Positions 54,135-62,171 of a DNA stretch of 64,000 bases are shown one piece after another. Position 1 is the first letter of the stretch. Every line of letters begins with the position of its first letter. Source of the stretch: Actinopolyspora xinjiangensis (GTDB lineage Bacteria; Actinomycetota; Actinomycetes; Mycobacteriales; Pseudonocardiaceae); the NCBI RefSeq assembly GCF_900104475.1, contig NZ_FNJR01000005.1:124001-188000 (forward strand), in the 5' to 3' direction. The position numbers and the translations under genes are program-made. The notes beneath the pieces were generated by a model. That model made no database searches and was not told where the DNA came from. It saw nothing but the letters and a program-made list of their open reading frames with translations.

Positions 54135-54464
54135 GTGGCAGTCGATCGAGCCAAGCTGAGAGCCAGTCTGTCCGGGGTGGATTTCCCGGCGGACAAGGAC
54201 CAGCTCGTCGCGCACGCTGAGGCCAACGAGGCCGACGAGGAGACGCTGGCCGCGTTGCGCGCCATGCCGCGCGCCGACGAGTACGGGAACCTCACCGAGG
54301 TGGGGCGTTCGCTCCAACTCGACCCGGCCGCCGAGGCGGGGCAGACCGAGGCGGACAAGGCGGACCAGAACACCGGGCGCACCGCCGACGGGCTCGCCGA
54401 GCACGAGACGGAGACGGCGAGCAATCCCATCGTGGAGGAGCTGGGGTACAACCGCGGTAGCTGA
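54135..54464 (+). CDS. DUF2795 domain-containing protein
   Basis: A 109-residue acidic protein. Residues ~6-48 (KLRASLSGVDFPADKDQLVA, HAEANEADEETLAALRAMPR) form the helical DUF2795 domain. The rest is hydrophilic. GGGAGGAGGGAGAAGACA precedes the GTG. Found widely in actinobacteria; function unknown. Confidence 0.85.
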   Translation: MAVDRAKLRASLSGVDFPADKDQLVAHAEANEADEETLAALRAMPRADEYGNLTEVGRSLQLDPAAEAGQTEADKADQNTGRTADGLAEHETETASNPIVEELGYNRGS

Positions 54465-54616
54465 GCGCTCCGTAGGGATACGGCTCCCAGGCACGGGGGC
54501 CGGTGGTGTTCGGGGCGTCCGTCCGGGTGCTTCGCGTCGCCGACCGCTCGACACCGGGCCGGGAGCGGTGGCGAGGTGCCACCGCACGCTCACCCTGTGA
54601 TGGTCGAAGAGCCCGG

Positions 54617-55849
54617 TCAGTCGACCAGTGCCTGGTAGACCAGCGCCTGCAGGCGCGTCCTGATCGGGTGAACGCTGGAGGGCATCAGCTGGGTCAGGAA
54701 CAGCACCGTGAGGTCCTCCGCCGGATCGACCCAGAACGCGGTGCTGGCCATGCCGCCCCAGGCGTACTGCCCCTGTGAGGACAGCACTTTCGACGCCTGC
54801 GGGCGGTCGTTGACCGAGAAGCCGAGTCCGAATCCCTTGCCCGCGTTGGTGACCTCGGAGAACGACCCCATCGCCATGTCGGCCAGGTCCGCCCCGCCGG
54901 GCAGGTGGTTGCGGGTCATGAATCCCACGGTGCGGTTGCTCAGCAGCCGGTTGCCGTCGAGCGTTCCGCCGCCGAGCAGCATCTGCGTGAAGCGGTGGTA
55001 GTCGCGGGCTGAAGAGACCAGCCCGCCCCCTCCGGAGAGCACGTGCGGCAACTCGGTACCCACCCGGTTCAATCGCTCGTTGCGCACCGCGCGACGGTTG
55101 CGGTCCACACTGTAGAGCGCGGCCAGCCGGTCCTGTTCCGACTCGGCGACGGCGAAGTCGGTGTCGCGCATGTCCAGTGGTTCGAAGATGTTCCCGCGGA
55201 AGAACTCGTCGAGCGTGCTGCCGGAGACCACCTCGACCACGCGTCCGAGCACATCGGTCGCCACGGAGTAGTTCCAGGCATCACCGGGGTCGAACAGCAG
55301 CGGCAGTCGTGCCCAAGCGGCGCAGGCGCCCGCCAGGTCGAGTCCTTCCGGGTAGCCGTTCTCGAAGCCCTGATCGCGATACATCTGGTCCACCGGGTGG
55401 ATCCGGTGGAAGCCGTAGGTGAGCCCGGCGGTGTGGGTGAGCAGGTGCCAGATCCTGATCGGCTCGGTGGCGGGGCGGGTCTGCGCGGCGGCGGCGGAAC
55501 CGCCGGTGTAGACGCGGGGCTGGTCGAATTCCGGCAGGTACTCGGCGACCGGGTCGGTCAGTTCGAGCAGCCCCCGTTCGTAGAGCATCATCGCCGCCAC
55601 CGAGGTGACCGGTTTGCTCATCGAGTAGATGCGGAAGATGGTGTCCGTCTCCACCGGGAGCCCGGCTTCCAGGTCGCGCATCCCGTGGGTGCGCAGGTGG
55701 GCGATCTTGCCGTGCCGTGCGATGAGCACCAGCCAGCCGGGCAGTCTGCCGTCGGTGACGTACTCCGCGAAGTGCTGTTCGATCCGTTCCAGCCGTTCGG
55801 GGCAGAGCCCCACGTCGGTGGCCTCGACCTCGGTTTGTAGCTGCCCCAC
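54617..55849 (-). CDS. Serine hydrolase of the class C beta-lactamase family
   Basis: A 410-residue penicillin-recognising-fold hydrolase. The catalytic SxxK is SMSKPVTSVAAMML near residue 85; WNYSVATDVLG holds the Tyr of the second motif (YSV in place of YxN); the third box is probably WGGMASTAFW. No signal peptide is visible, so it is probably cytoplasmic. Homologues act as esterases or D-aminopeptidases rather than true beta-lactamases. GTG 55849 with GGGAGTTC upstream is preferred; the frame extends to 56167 without family similarity. Confidence 0.85.
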   Translation of the reverse strand: MGQLQTEVEATDVGLCPERLERIEQHFAEYVTDGRLPGWLVLIARHGKIAHLRTHGMRDLEAGLPVETDTIFRIYSMSKPVTSVAAMMLYERGLLELTDPVAEYLPEFDQPRVYTGGSAAAAQTRPATEPIRIWHLLTHTAGLTYGFHRIHPVDQMYRDQGFENGYPEGLDLAGACAAWARLPLLFDPGDAWNYSVATDVLGRVVEVVSGSTLDEFFRGNIFEPLDMRDTDFAVAESEQDRLAALYSVDRNRRAVRNERLNRVGTELPHVLSGGGGLVSSARDYHRFTQMLLGGGTLDGNRLLSNRTVGFMTRNHLPGGADLADMAMGSFSEVTNAGKGFGLGFSVNDRPQASKVLSSQGQYAWGGMASTAFWVDPAEDLTVLFLTQLMPSSVHPIRTRLQALVYQALVD

Positions 55850-56139
55850 GTCGTGAACTCCCTTCCACGGCCGCCGCGCGAGCGGGCCCGTCCCGCCGGT
55901 GCCGGTTCCCGGCGAGGACGGTGGTCCGTCCTCCGGGGCGGAAAGCCCCGATCCCATCGCATTCTCGTACATCCTGCCCGTCCGCGACAGGCACCACAGC
56001 GGCCCGTGGTGCTCCGCGCCCGTTGAGCCCGCCCGAGAGGTCGTCCCCGGAGTTTGCGCGGTGGACCCGAGCGGGTAATCGTGCGGGCGGCGAGCCCCAC
56101 GGTCGACGGGGTGAACCGTCGTGGAAGACGGAGGTGACG

Positions 56140-56655
56140 ATGTCGGATCCGTTGGACGGTGAGACACCTTCGGCCGACGAGGCCGTTTCCAGCGGTGATC
56201 AGCCGACGGATCCAGCGCGATTGCAGTCGGCCGCCGATCTGGACGAGGACGAGCTAGCGGTCGACCCGTTGGAAGGTGGGCTCGAACCGCCGGAGGACTG
56301 GTCCGAGGTCACCAGGCGGCGTCCGACGCCGAGTGAGCACGCGGAGGTGCCCGATCTGGACCAGCGGCTGTCCGAGCAGCGCCCCGACTTCGGTGAGCGG
56401 GCGGCCGAGTCCGCCGACTCCGCATCGGCGGTCGGACCCGGGGAGCTGTCCGAAGCCCCTGAGTCCGGTGGGGAGACGGGCACGGCCGAGGAGTGGCCGA
56501 TACGTACGAACGGCGCGACCGTGGTGGAGGCCGAGCGGGTCGAGAGCACCGGGTTGAGCGCTTCCTCCACCGAGGGGATCGATGCCACCGATCCCGAGGT
56601 GGTGGAGCGGGCCCCTGAGGAGGACGCCGAACGGGTGGAGGACAGTGAACGCTGA
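56140..56655 (+). CDS. DUF5709 domain-containing protein
   Basis: A 171-residue, very acidic soluble protein. The DUF5709 signature LDEDELAVDPLEGGLEPPED followed by WSEV is at about residues 31-55, and WPIRTNGATVVEAERVESTG is near residue 115. Actinobacterial DUF5709 proteins have no known function. GGAGGT precedes the ATG. The stop overlaps the following hydrolase gene. Confidence 0.8.
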   Translation: MSDPLDGETPSADEAVSSGDQPTDPARLQSAADLDEDELAVDPLEGGLEPPEDWSEVTRRRPTPSEHAEVPDLDQRLSEQRPDFGERAAESADSASAVGPGELSEAPESGGETGTAEEWPIRTNGATVVEAERVESTGLSASSTEGIDATDPEVVERAPEEDAERVEDSER

Positions 56656-57349
56656 ACGGTACCCCACAGCCGGTGGTCCGGTGAGGGCGGAGATCTCGTT
56701 GCCCGCCCGGGAGGCGGCGGGCGGCGAGGAGCTGACCGGGGATCTGACCGGGCCCGACGAAGCGGCCGGGCTGGTCGTGTTCGTGCACGGCAGCGGTTCC
56801 TCGCGGCACAGCCCGCGCAACGTCGCCGTGGCCCGGTGGTTGAACGGGATGGGGCTGGCCACGTTGCTGCTGGATCTGCTGACGCCGTCAGAGCGACTCC
56901 AGGACGAGCGGGACGGCAGGATACGGTTCGACGTGGAGCTGCTGACCGCCAGGGTGCTGGGAGTGTTGGACCGGATCGCCGAGCGTGAGGATCTCCGGAA
57001 CCGCGCGCTGGGGCTGTTCGGCGCCAGCACCGGAGCCGCTGCCGCGCTGGGAGCCGCGGTCCGTCGCCCGCGCGAGGTGCGCGCGGTGGTCTCGCGGGGC
57101 GGGCGCCCCGATTTGGCGACGGAGCGGCTCGCCGGGCTGCGGGCGCCCGCGTTGTTCATCGTGGGTGAGCGGGACGCCGAGGTGCTGCGGCTCAACGAGA
57201 ATGTCGCCCGCGAGCTCACCGTCGAGCACGAGGTGCATCGGGTGCCCCACGCCACCCACCTGTTCGAGGAGGCGGGGGCGCTGGAACGGGTGGCCGAGGC
57301 GGCCGGTGCCTGGTTCTCTCGTTACCTGCTTCCGACGACCACCTCCTGA
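56645..57349 (+). CDS. Dienelactone hydrolase-like alpha/beta-hydrolase
   Basis: A 234-residue alpha/beta-hydrolase. LVVFVHGSGSSRHSPRNVAV is the oxyanion region; ALGLFGASTGAAAALGAAVR has the nucleophile Ser (GxSxG); the Asp is in FIVGERDAEVLRLN; the His in VPHATHLFEEAGALE. This group is close to proteins fused to phosphoribosyltransferases in mycobacteria. The GTG overlaps the DUF5709 end by 11 nt, with GGAGG 3-4 nt upstream; GTG at 56681 is an alternative. Substrate unknown. Confidence 0.82.
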   Translation: MNAERYPTAGGPVRAEISLPAREAAGGEELTGDLTGPDEAAGLVVFVHGSGSSRHSPRNVAVARWLNGMGLATLLLDLLTPSERLQDERDGRIRFDVELLTARVLGVLDRIAEREDLRNRALGLFGASTGAAAALGAAVRRPREVRAVVSRGGRPDLATERLAGLRAPALFIVGERDAEVLRLNENVARELTVEHEVHRVPHATHLFEEAGALERVAEAAGAWFSRYLLPTTTS

Positions 57350-57526
57350 TCGGGATTTTCGTTCGGTCCTCCCTCGGTTCGGGTTGCGGGCGCGCACTCG
57401 CGGTCGGCTCGCGCCGACTCCGGACGCGGGTTCGGCGGCACATCACCGAGCGTCGGCACGAGCCCGGGGTGACACGGCCTGGTTTCCGTTCCGGTACCGG
57501 GCTACTAGAGTTGTCGGCCACCGAGG

Positions 57527-57540
57527 TTACTGGTCGGTAA
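57527..57540. promoter_or_regulatory. Operator-like palindrome before the 3-hydroxybutyryl-CoA dehydrogenase gene
   Basis: TTACTG-GT-CGGTAA differs by one half-site base from the TTACCG-AA-CGGTAA palindrome in the fadA promoter (28741-28754). It lies 70 nt before the GTG at 57611. A shared TetR-type regulator of fatty acid degradation is a reasonable inference. Confidence 0.55.
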
Positions 57541-57610
57541 TAGTCGGATCGAGCGGTGCCCGGACGGCGAGCGGTCGCTCCCCGGCCGGGTGTGAGGCGA
57601 AAGGAACTCA

Positions 57611-58471
57611 GTGGTGGGGCAGATCCAACGTGTGGGTGTCGTGGGCGGCGGCCTGATGGGCTCGGGCATCGCCGAGGTCAGTGTCCGGGCCGGACTCGAC
57701 GTGGTGCTCTCCGAGATCGACGAGAACGCCGCGGCGGCGGCCCGGGCGAGGATCCAGAAGTCCATGGACCGCGCGGTCGGCAACGGCAAGCTCGACGAGA
57801 CCACCAGGGACTCGGCCCTGGAACGGCTGAACATCACCACCCGGCTGGCGGACCAGGCGGACCGGCAGCTGGTGGTCGAGGCCGTGGCGGAGAACCCCGA
57901 GGTCAAGACTTCCGTGTTCGCCGAGTTGGACCGGATCGTCACCGACCGGGAGGCGGTGCTGGCCTCCAACACCTCGTCCATCCCGATCGCCAAACTGGCC
58001 GGGGCCACCGAGCGTCCCGGCAACGTCATCGGCATTCACTTCTTCAACCCGGTCCCGGTCCTCAAACTCGTCGAACTGGTGCCCTCGCTGGTCACCACCG
58101 AGGAGACCGTGCGACGGGCGGGCGAGTTCGCGACCGAACAGCTCGGCAAGCAGCCGATCAGGGCCCAGGACAGGGCCGGTTTCGTGGTCAACGCGCTGTT
58201 GGTGCCGTACCTGCTCTCGGCCGTGCGGATGTACGAGAGCGGCTTCGCCTCGGCCGAGGACATCGACAACGGCATGGTGCTCGGCTGTGCCCACCCGATG
58301 GGGCCGCTGACGCTGGCGGACATGGTCGGACTGGACACTGTCGTGGCCATAGCCGACTCCATGCACACCGAGTACGGCGACCCAGGCTACGCGGCTCCGC
58401 CGCTGCTGCGACGCATGGTCGACGCCGGGCTGTTGGGCAAGAAGTCCGGAAAGGGCTTCTACCAGTACTGA
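57611..58471 (+). CDS. 3-hydroxybutyryl-CoA dehydrogenase
   Basis: A 286-residue NAD(P)-dependent dehydrogenase (FadB2/HbdA group). The N-terminal RVGVVGGGLMGSGIAEVSVR binds the nucleotide; ASNTSSIPIAKLA and IGIHFFNPVPVLKLVELV contain the catalytic Ser and His; the C-terminal domain includes GFVVNALLVPYLLSAVRMYE and ends KKSGKGFYQY. It reversibly converts 3-hydroxybutyryl-CoA to acetoacetyl-CoA, in butyrate/PHB or fatty acid turnover. AAGGAA precedes the GTG. It is a single-gene unit with its own operator candidate. Confidence 0.95.
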   Translation: MVGQIQRVGVVGGGLMGSGIAEVSVRAGLDVVLSEIDENAAAAARARIQKSMDRAVGNGKLDETTRDSALERLNITTRLADQADRQLVVEAVAENPEVKTSVFAELDRIVTDREAVLASNTSSIPIAKLAGATERPGNVIGIHFFNPVPVLKLVELVPSLVTTEETVRRAGEFATEQLGKQPIRAQDRAGFVVNALLVPYLLSAVRMYESGFASAEDIDNGMVLGCAHPMGPLTLADMVGLDTVVAIADSMHTEYGDPGYAAPPLLRRMVDAGLLGKKSGKGFYQY

Positions 58472-58506
58472 CCGCCGTTTTCCGGCCCGCCGGTCGGCGG
58501 GGCGCT

Positions 58507-58530
58507 CGCCCGGCGGGATCCCGCCGGGCG
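58507..58530. terminator. Perfect palindrome between convergent genes
   Basis: A 24-nt perfect palindrome (half-site CGCCCGGCGGGA) lies 35 nt after the dehydrogenase stop and 31 nt after the convergent GntR gene. A cruciform-type terminator is likely. No T-tract. Confidence 0.55.
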
Positions 58531-58561
58531 ACGTGCTCCGTGGCCGGGCCCGCGAGCGACG

Positions 58562-59218
58562 TCAGTCGTTCGCCGGTGGGTCCAACGTCGCCCGCAACGC
58601 CGTCACGGCGTGTTCCCGGTGTTGCCGCAGCAGCCGGGCCAGTTCCGCGCCGTCGCGTGCCTCGAAGGCACGCGCGATCGATTCGTGCTCCGCCAGCACG
58701 CGGTCCCGGTTCTCGGGAGAGTTGTAGTACACCGCGCGGTAGGCGTCCGTGGTGTCCCACAGCGTGCGCACCATGCGCATCAGCCACGGCATCCCGGCCG
58801 GTTCCAGCAGCGCGAAGTGGAACCGGCGGTTGGACGAGATCATCTCGACCAGGTCGTCGTGCGCCGCCGCCCCGGCGACCGCGTGCAGCTCCTCCCGCAC
58901 CCGCGCCGCGTCCTCTTCACCGGCCCTGGCCGGGGCGAGCGTCGCGGCCTCGGTCTCCAGCAGTTCACGCAGCCGGTAGACCTCCAGCAGATCGGCCAGC
59001 GAGAGTTCGGCGACCGTGTAACCCCGGTGCGGACGGTAGACCACCTGCCCCTCGGCTTCGAGCGTCTTGAGGGCTTCCCGGAGCGGTACCCGGCTGACCC
59101 CCAGAGTGTGGGCCATGCTGTCCTGGCGTATCGGCTGGTTGGGTGCCAGTTCGCGGGACAGGATCGCCCTGCGCAGTTCGTCGAGCACGAACTGCTGGGT
59201 CGTCGGCGGTCGTGGCAT
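58562..59218 (-). CDS. GntR family transcriptional regulator (FCD type)
   Basis: A 218-residue regulator. The N-terminal winged helix (FVLDELRRAILSRELAPNQP, HTLGVSRVPLREALKTLEAE) and the C-terminal FCD effector domain (DLLEVYRLRELLETEAATLA, RRFHFALLEPAGMPWLMRMV, ESIARAFEARDGAELARLL) are complete. It is divergent from a CoA-transferase/acyl-CoA dehydrogenase pair, and a palindrome in the shared gap overlaps their promoter. It most likely represses that operon in response to an organic acid or acyl-CoA. Confidence 0.9.
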   Translation of the reverse strand: MPRPPTTQQFVLDELRRAILSRELAPNQPIRQDSMAHTLGVSRVPLREALKTLEAEGQVVYRPHRGYTVAELSLADLLEVYRLRELLETEAATLAPARAGEEDAARVREELHAVAGAAAHDDLVEMISSNRRFHFALLEPAGMPWLMRMVRTLWDTTDAYRAVYYNSPENRDRVLAEHESIARAFEARDGAELARLLRQHREHAVTALRATLDPPAND

Positions 59219-59525
59219 CTCGCTCCCGTGGTCCGAGGTCGGAGCCGAGCGTCCCGTGGGAGCGGGCCCGTGTCCTCCTCGTTAGGGCCGCTACTTGACC
59301 GATGCGGCCGGGCCGACGGGTCCGCGCACGTCCGGTTCGGCTTGACCGGTGCCCGTTCAACTGTATATTGGATCCAACTTTACGCTGGCGCAAGCCGTCC
59401 GCCTCTCCGGAAAACCGGTGCGGCGGCCGTCCGCGCGTCCGGGGACCGCGGTCGCCTCCGAACGGCGGTGGGTGGGCAGTCACAGAACGCGAAACGCGCC
59501 GTGAGTGCGGAAAGGTGAGAGCCGA
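59219..59525. other. Divergent control region between GntR and CoA-transferase
   Basis: A stretch of 307 nt. It contains the promoter and operator described in the next entry and an upstream region of about 150 nt before the CoA-transferase ATG that I cannot explain further. Confidence 0.5.
59342..59377 (+). promoter_or_regulatory. Promoter overlapped by a GntR-type operator
   Basis: -35 TTGACC (59342-59347), a 16-nt spacer and -10 TATATT (59364-59369) form one of the best promoters in the window. The palindrome TTGGATCCAA (59368-59377) overlaps the -10 and the expected start site, a repressor position. FCD-type GntR regulators commonly bind TNGGATCCNA-like or TTGTATACAA-like sites. The regulator encoded next door is the likely ligand-sensing repressor. 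Confidence 0.65.
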
Positions 59526-60746
59526 ATGGCGCGGACTCTGCCGCTGGAGGGTGTGCTCGTCGCGGACTTCAGCCGGGTGCTGGCAGGCCCCTACGCGACG
59601 ATGCTGCTCGCCGATCTCGGCGCGACCGTCGTCAAGGTCGAGCGCCCCGGCAGCGGGGACGACACCCGGTCCTGGGGGCCGCCCTGGACGGAGTCGAGCT
59701 CGGCCTACTTCGAGTCGCTCAACCGTGGCAAGCACAGTGTCGCGCTCGACCTCACCGACGAGCGCGACCGGGAGGCCGCCGTCGAGCTCGCGCGTCGCGC
59801 TGACGTGCTGGTGGAGAACCACCGGCCGGGCTCGTTGGAACGGTTCGGGCTCGGTTACGAGACCCTGCGGGCGGACAATCCCGGGCTGCTGTACGTCTCC
59901 ATCTCGGGCTTCGGCAGAGCCGAGGGGGCGGAACTGGCCGGGTACGACTTCGTCGTGCAGGCGGTCGGCGGGTTGATGAGCATCACCGGTCAACCGGACG
60001 GGCCTCCCACCAAGGTGGGCGTGGCCGTCGTGGACGTGCTCACCGGCAAGGACGCGGCTCTCGGCGTCATGGCGGCGCTGCGCCGGCGCGAGTCCACCGG
60101 AACCGGTCAGCACATCGAGGTCAACCTGCTCTCCAGCCTGTTGTCCGGTCTGGTCAACCAGGTCGGCGGTTTCCTGGCGACCGGGGAGAGCCCCGAGCGG
60201 ATGGGCAACCGCCACCCCAGCATCGCCCCGTACGAGACGCTGCGCTGCGAGGACGCCTCCCTCGCCGTCGCGGTGGGCAACGACGAGCAGTTCCGCAGGC
60301 TCACCGAGACGCTGGGGCTCGTCGGCATGGCGCAGGACGCGCGGTTCGCGACCAACGCCGACCGGGTGCGCAACCGGGAGGAGCTCGTGGCCGAGCTGGA
60401 GAACGTGCTCGGTGCGCGCCCCGCTGCCGCCTGGCAGCAACGACTGCAGCGGGTGGGGATCGCCTGTGGGCAGGTCAACGACCTCTCGGGGGCGGTGCGT
60501 TACGCGGAGTCCCTGGGGCTCGCGCCCACGATCTCCCATGAGGATGGGGAGGCGGTGGGGGTGCGCAACCCGATAGGGCTCTCCGAGTCCGGTCACGCTC
60601 GCCCCACGGCGCCGCCCCGGCTGGGAGAACACACCACCGAGATCCTGGACTGGCTCTTCGGCCGTGGTGGCCCACCGGCCGCTCCCGAACCCGAGTCGTA
60701 CTCCCGCGACCTCACTGGGTCGGGGATGGACATTCACCCGATCTGA
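59526..60746 (+). CDS. CaiB/BaiF (class III) CoA-transferase
   Basis: A 406-residue class III CoA-transferase. Family marks: VLVADFSRVLAGPYATMLLA, DLGATVVKVERPGSGDDTRS, SLNRGKHSVALDLTDERDRE, VENHRPGSLERFGLGYETLR, and the catalytic Asp in VAVVDVLTGKDAALGVMAAL. It would move CoA from a donor such as succinyl-CoA to a dicarboxylate. The gene directly precedes a glutaryl-CoA dehydrogenase-like gene (23 nt apart), which points to glutarate activation as in human SUGCT; this is inference. ATG 59526 with GAAAGGTGAG upstream. Confidence 0.88.
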   Translation: MARTLPLEGVLVADFSRVLAGPYATMLLADLGATVVKVERPGSGDDTRSWGPPWTESSSAYFESLNRGKHSVALDLTDERDREAAVELARRADVLVENHRPGSLERFGLGYETLRADNPGLLYVSISGFGRAEGAELAGYDFVVQAVGGLMSITGQPDGPPTKVGVAVVDVLTGKDAALGVMAALRRRESTGTGQHIEVNLLSSLLSGLVNQVGGFLATGESPERMGNRHPSIAPYETLRCEDASLAVAVGNDEQFRRLTETLGLVGMAQDARFATNADRVRNREELVAELENVLGARPAAAWQQRLQRVGIACGQVNDLSGAVRYAESLGLAPTISHEDGEAVGVRNPIGLSESGHARPTAPPRLGEHTTEILDWLFGRGGPPAAPEPESYSRDLTGSGMDIHPI

Positions 60747-60769
60747 CGCTTGCCTGGAGGCTGGAGCAG

Positions 60770-61960
60770 ATGAACGCCGGATTCCGCCCGGACTTCGACC
60801 CCCGTGATCCGCTGGGGATCGACGACGAGCTCACCACCGAACAACTGGCCGTCAGGGAGAGCGTGCGGGCACTGTGCCGTGACCGGGTGGGGCCCTACGT
60901 GGGGGACTGGTTCGAGCGCGGCGAGCTTCCCGCCGCACGCGAGTTGGCGCGCGAACTCGGCAAGCTCGGCGTGCTCGGGATGCACCTGGACGGTTACGGC
61001 TGCGCCGGGATGTCCGCGGTGGACTACGGGGTGGCCTGCGAGGAGCTGGAAGCCTGCGACTCCGGTCTCCGCTCGCTGGTCTCGGTGCAGGGCTCGCTGG
61101 CCATGTTCGCGATATGGCGCTGGGGGTCCGAGGAGCAGAAGCAGTACTGGTTGCCGAGCATGGCGGCGGGGGAGACCATCGGCTGCTTCGGATTGACCGA
61201 GCCGGACCACGGGTCGGACCCGGCCTCGATGCGCACCTCGGCACGCAGGGACGGCACGGACTGGGTGCTCAACGGCCGGAAGATGTGGATCACCAACGGC
61301 ACGATCGCCGATGTGGCCGTCGTGTGGGCCACCACGGAGGAGGGAATCCGAGGGTTCGTGGTTCCCACCGGCACACCGGGTTTCAGCGCGCCGGAGATCC
61401 ACCACAAGCTCTCGCTGCGCGCCTCGGTCACCAGTGAGCTGGTGCTCGACGAGGTCCGGTTGCCGCAGGACGCGGTGCTGCCGGAGGTCGTGGGACTGCG
61501 CGGCCCGCTGAGCTGCCTGAACGAGGCCCGGTACGGCATCGTCTGGGGAGCCAACGGTGCGGCGCACAGCTGTCTGCGTGCTGCCCTGGACTACTCCACC
61601 ACCCGCGAACAGTTCGGCAAGCCGCTGGCCGGTCACCAGCTCACCCAGTCCAAACTCGCCGACATGGCTGTGCGGGTGCACAACGGTCGACTGCTGGCGC
61701 TGCACCTGGGGCGGCGCAAGGACGAGGGCAAACTGCTGCCGCAACAGGTCAGCTTCGGCAAGCTGGACAACGTGCGCGGGGCGCTGGAGGTGGCCCGCAC
61801 CGCGCGGACCGTGCTGGGGGCCAACGGGATCTCGTTGGAGTACCCGGTGATGCGGCACATGACCAACCTCGAGTCCGTGCTGACCTACGAGGGAACCTCC
61901 GAGATGCACGCGCTGACGATCGGGGCGGCCATGACGGGGGTGCAGGCCTTCCGGGACTGA
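60770..61960 (+). CDS. Acyl-CoA dehydrogenase, glutaryl-CoA dehydrogenase-like
   Basis: A 396-residue FAD-dependent acyl-CoA dehydrogenase. The N-terminus DFDPRDPLGIDDELTTEQLA matches glutaryl-CoA dehydrogenases; CFGLTEPDHGSDPASMRTSA and KMWITNGTIADVAVVWA are family motifs; NEARYGIVWGANGAAHSCLR and LTYEGTSEMHALTIG contain the catalytic Glu (YEGT). It would oxidise and decarboxylate glutaryl-CoA to crotonyl-CoA in Lys/Trp or glutarate catabolism; the 3-hydroxybutyryl-CoA dehydrogenase nearby could take the product further after hydration. GGAGG lies upstream of the ATG in the 23-nt gap. Confidence 0.9.
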   Translation: MNAGFRPDFDPRDPLGIDDELTTEQLAVRESVRALCRDRVGPYVGDWFERGELPAARELARELGKLGVLGMHLDGYGCAGMSAVDYGVACEELEACDSGLRSLVSVQGSLAMFAIWRWGSEEQKQYWLPSMAAGETIGCFGLTEPDHGSDPASMRTSARRDGTDWVLNGRKMWITNGTIADVAVVWATTEEGIRGFVVPTGTPGFSAPEIHHKLSLRASVTSELVLDEVRLPQDAVLPEVVGLRGPLSCLNEARYGIVWGANGAAHSCLRAALDYSTTREQFGKPLAGHQLTQSKLADMAVRVHNGRLLALHLGRRKDEGKLLPQQVSFGKLDNVRGALEVARTARTVLGANGISLEYPVMRHMTNLESVLTYEGTSEMHALTIGAAMTGVQAFRD

Positions 61961-62171
61961 GAACGGGACCGAGGCCGGATCGGTGCCCGCTGCCGTGGAT
62001 CTCCCGGGAGGTCGCCGTCCCGACGGTCCCGAACCGGCGATTCCGGATCGGCCGAGGCGGTGACGGGGTGGCATCTCGGGGAGGGATCGGTCACTCCTCC
62101 GTTCGGCGCAGCGGCCCGGAGTGCTATGACGCCGTTGGGCCGACCGTCGGAGCCGACCAGGAACGGGTGCC

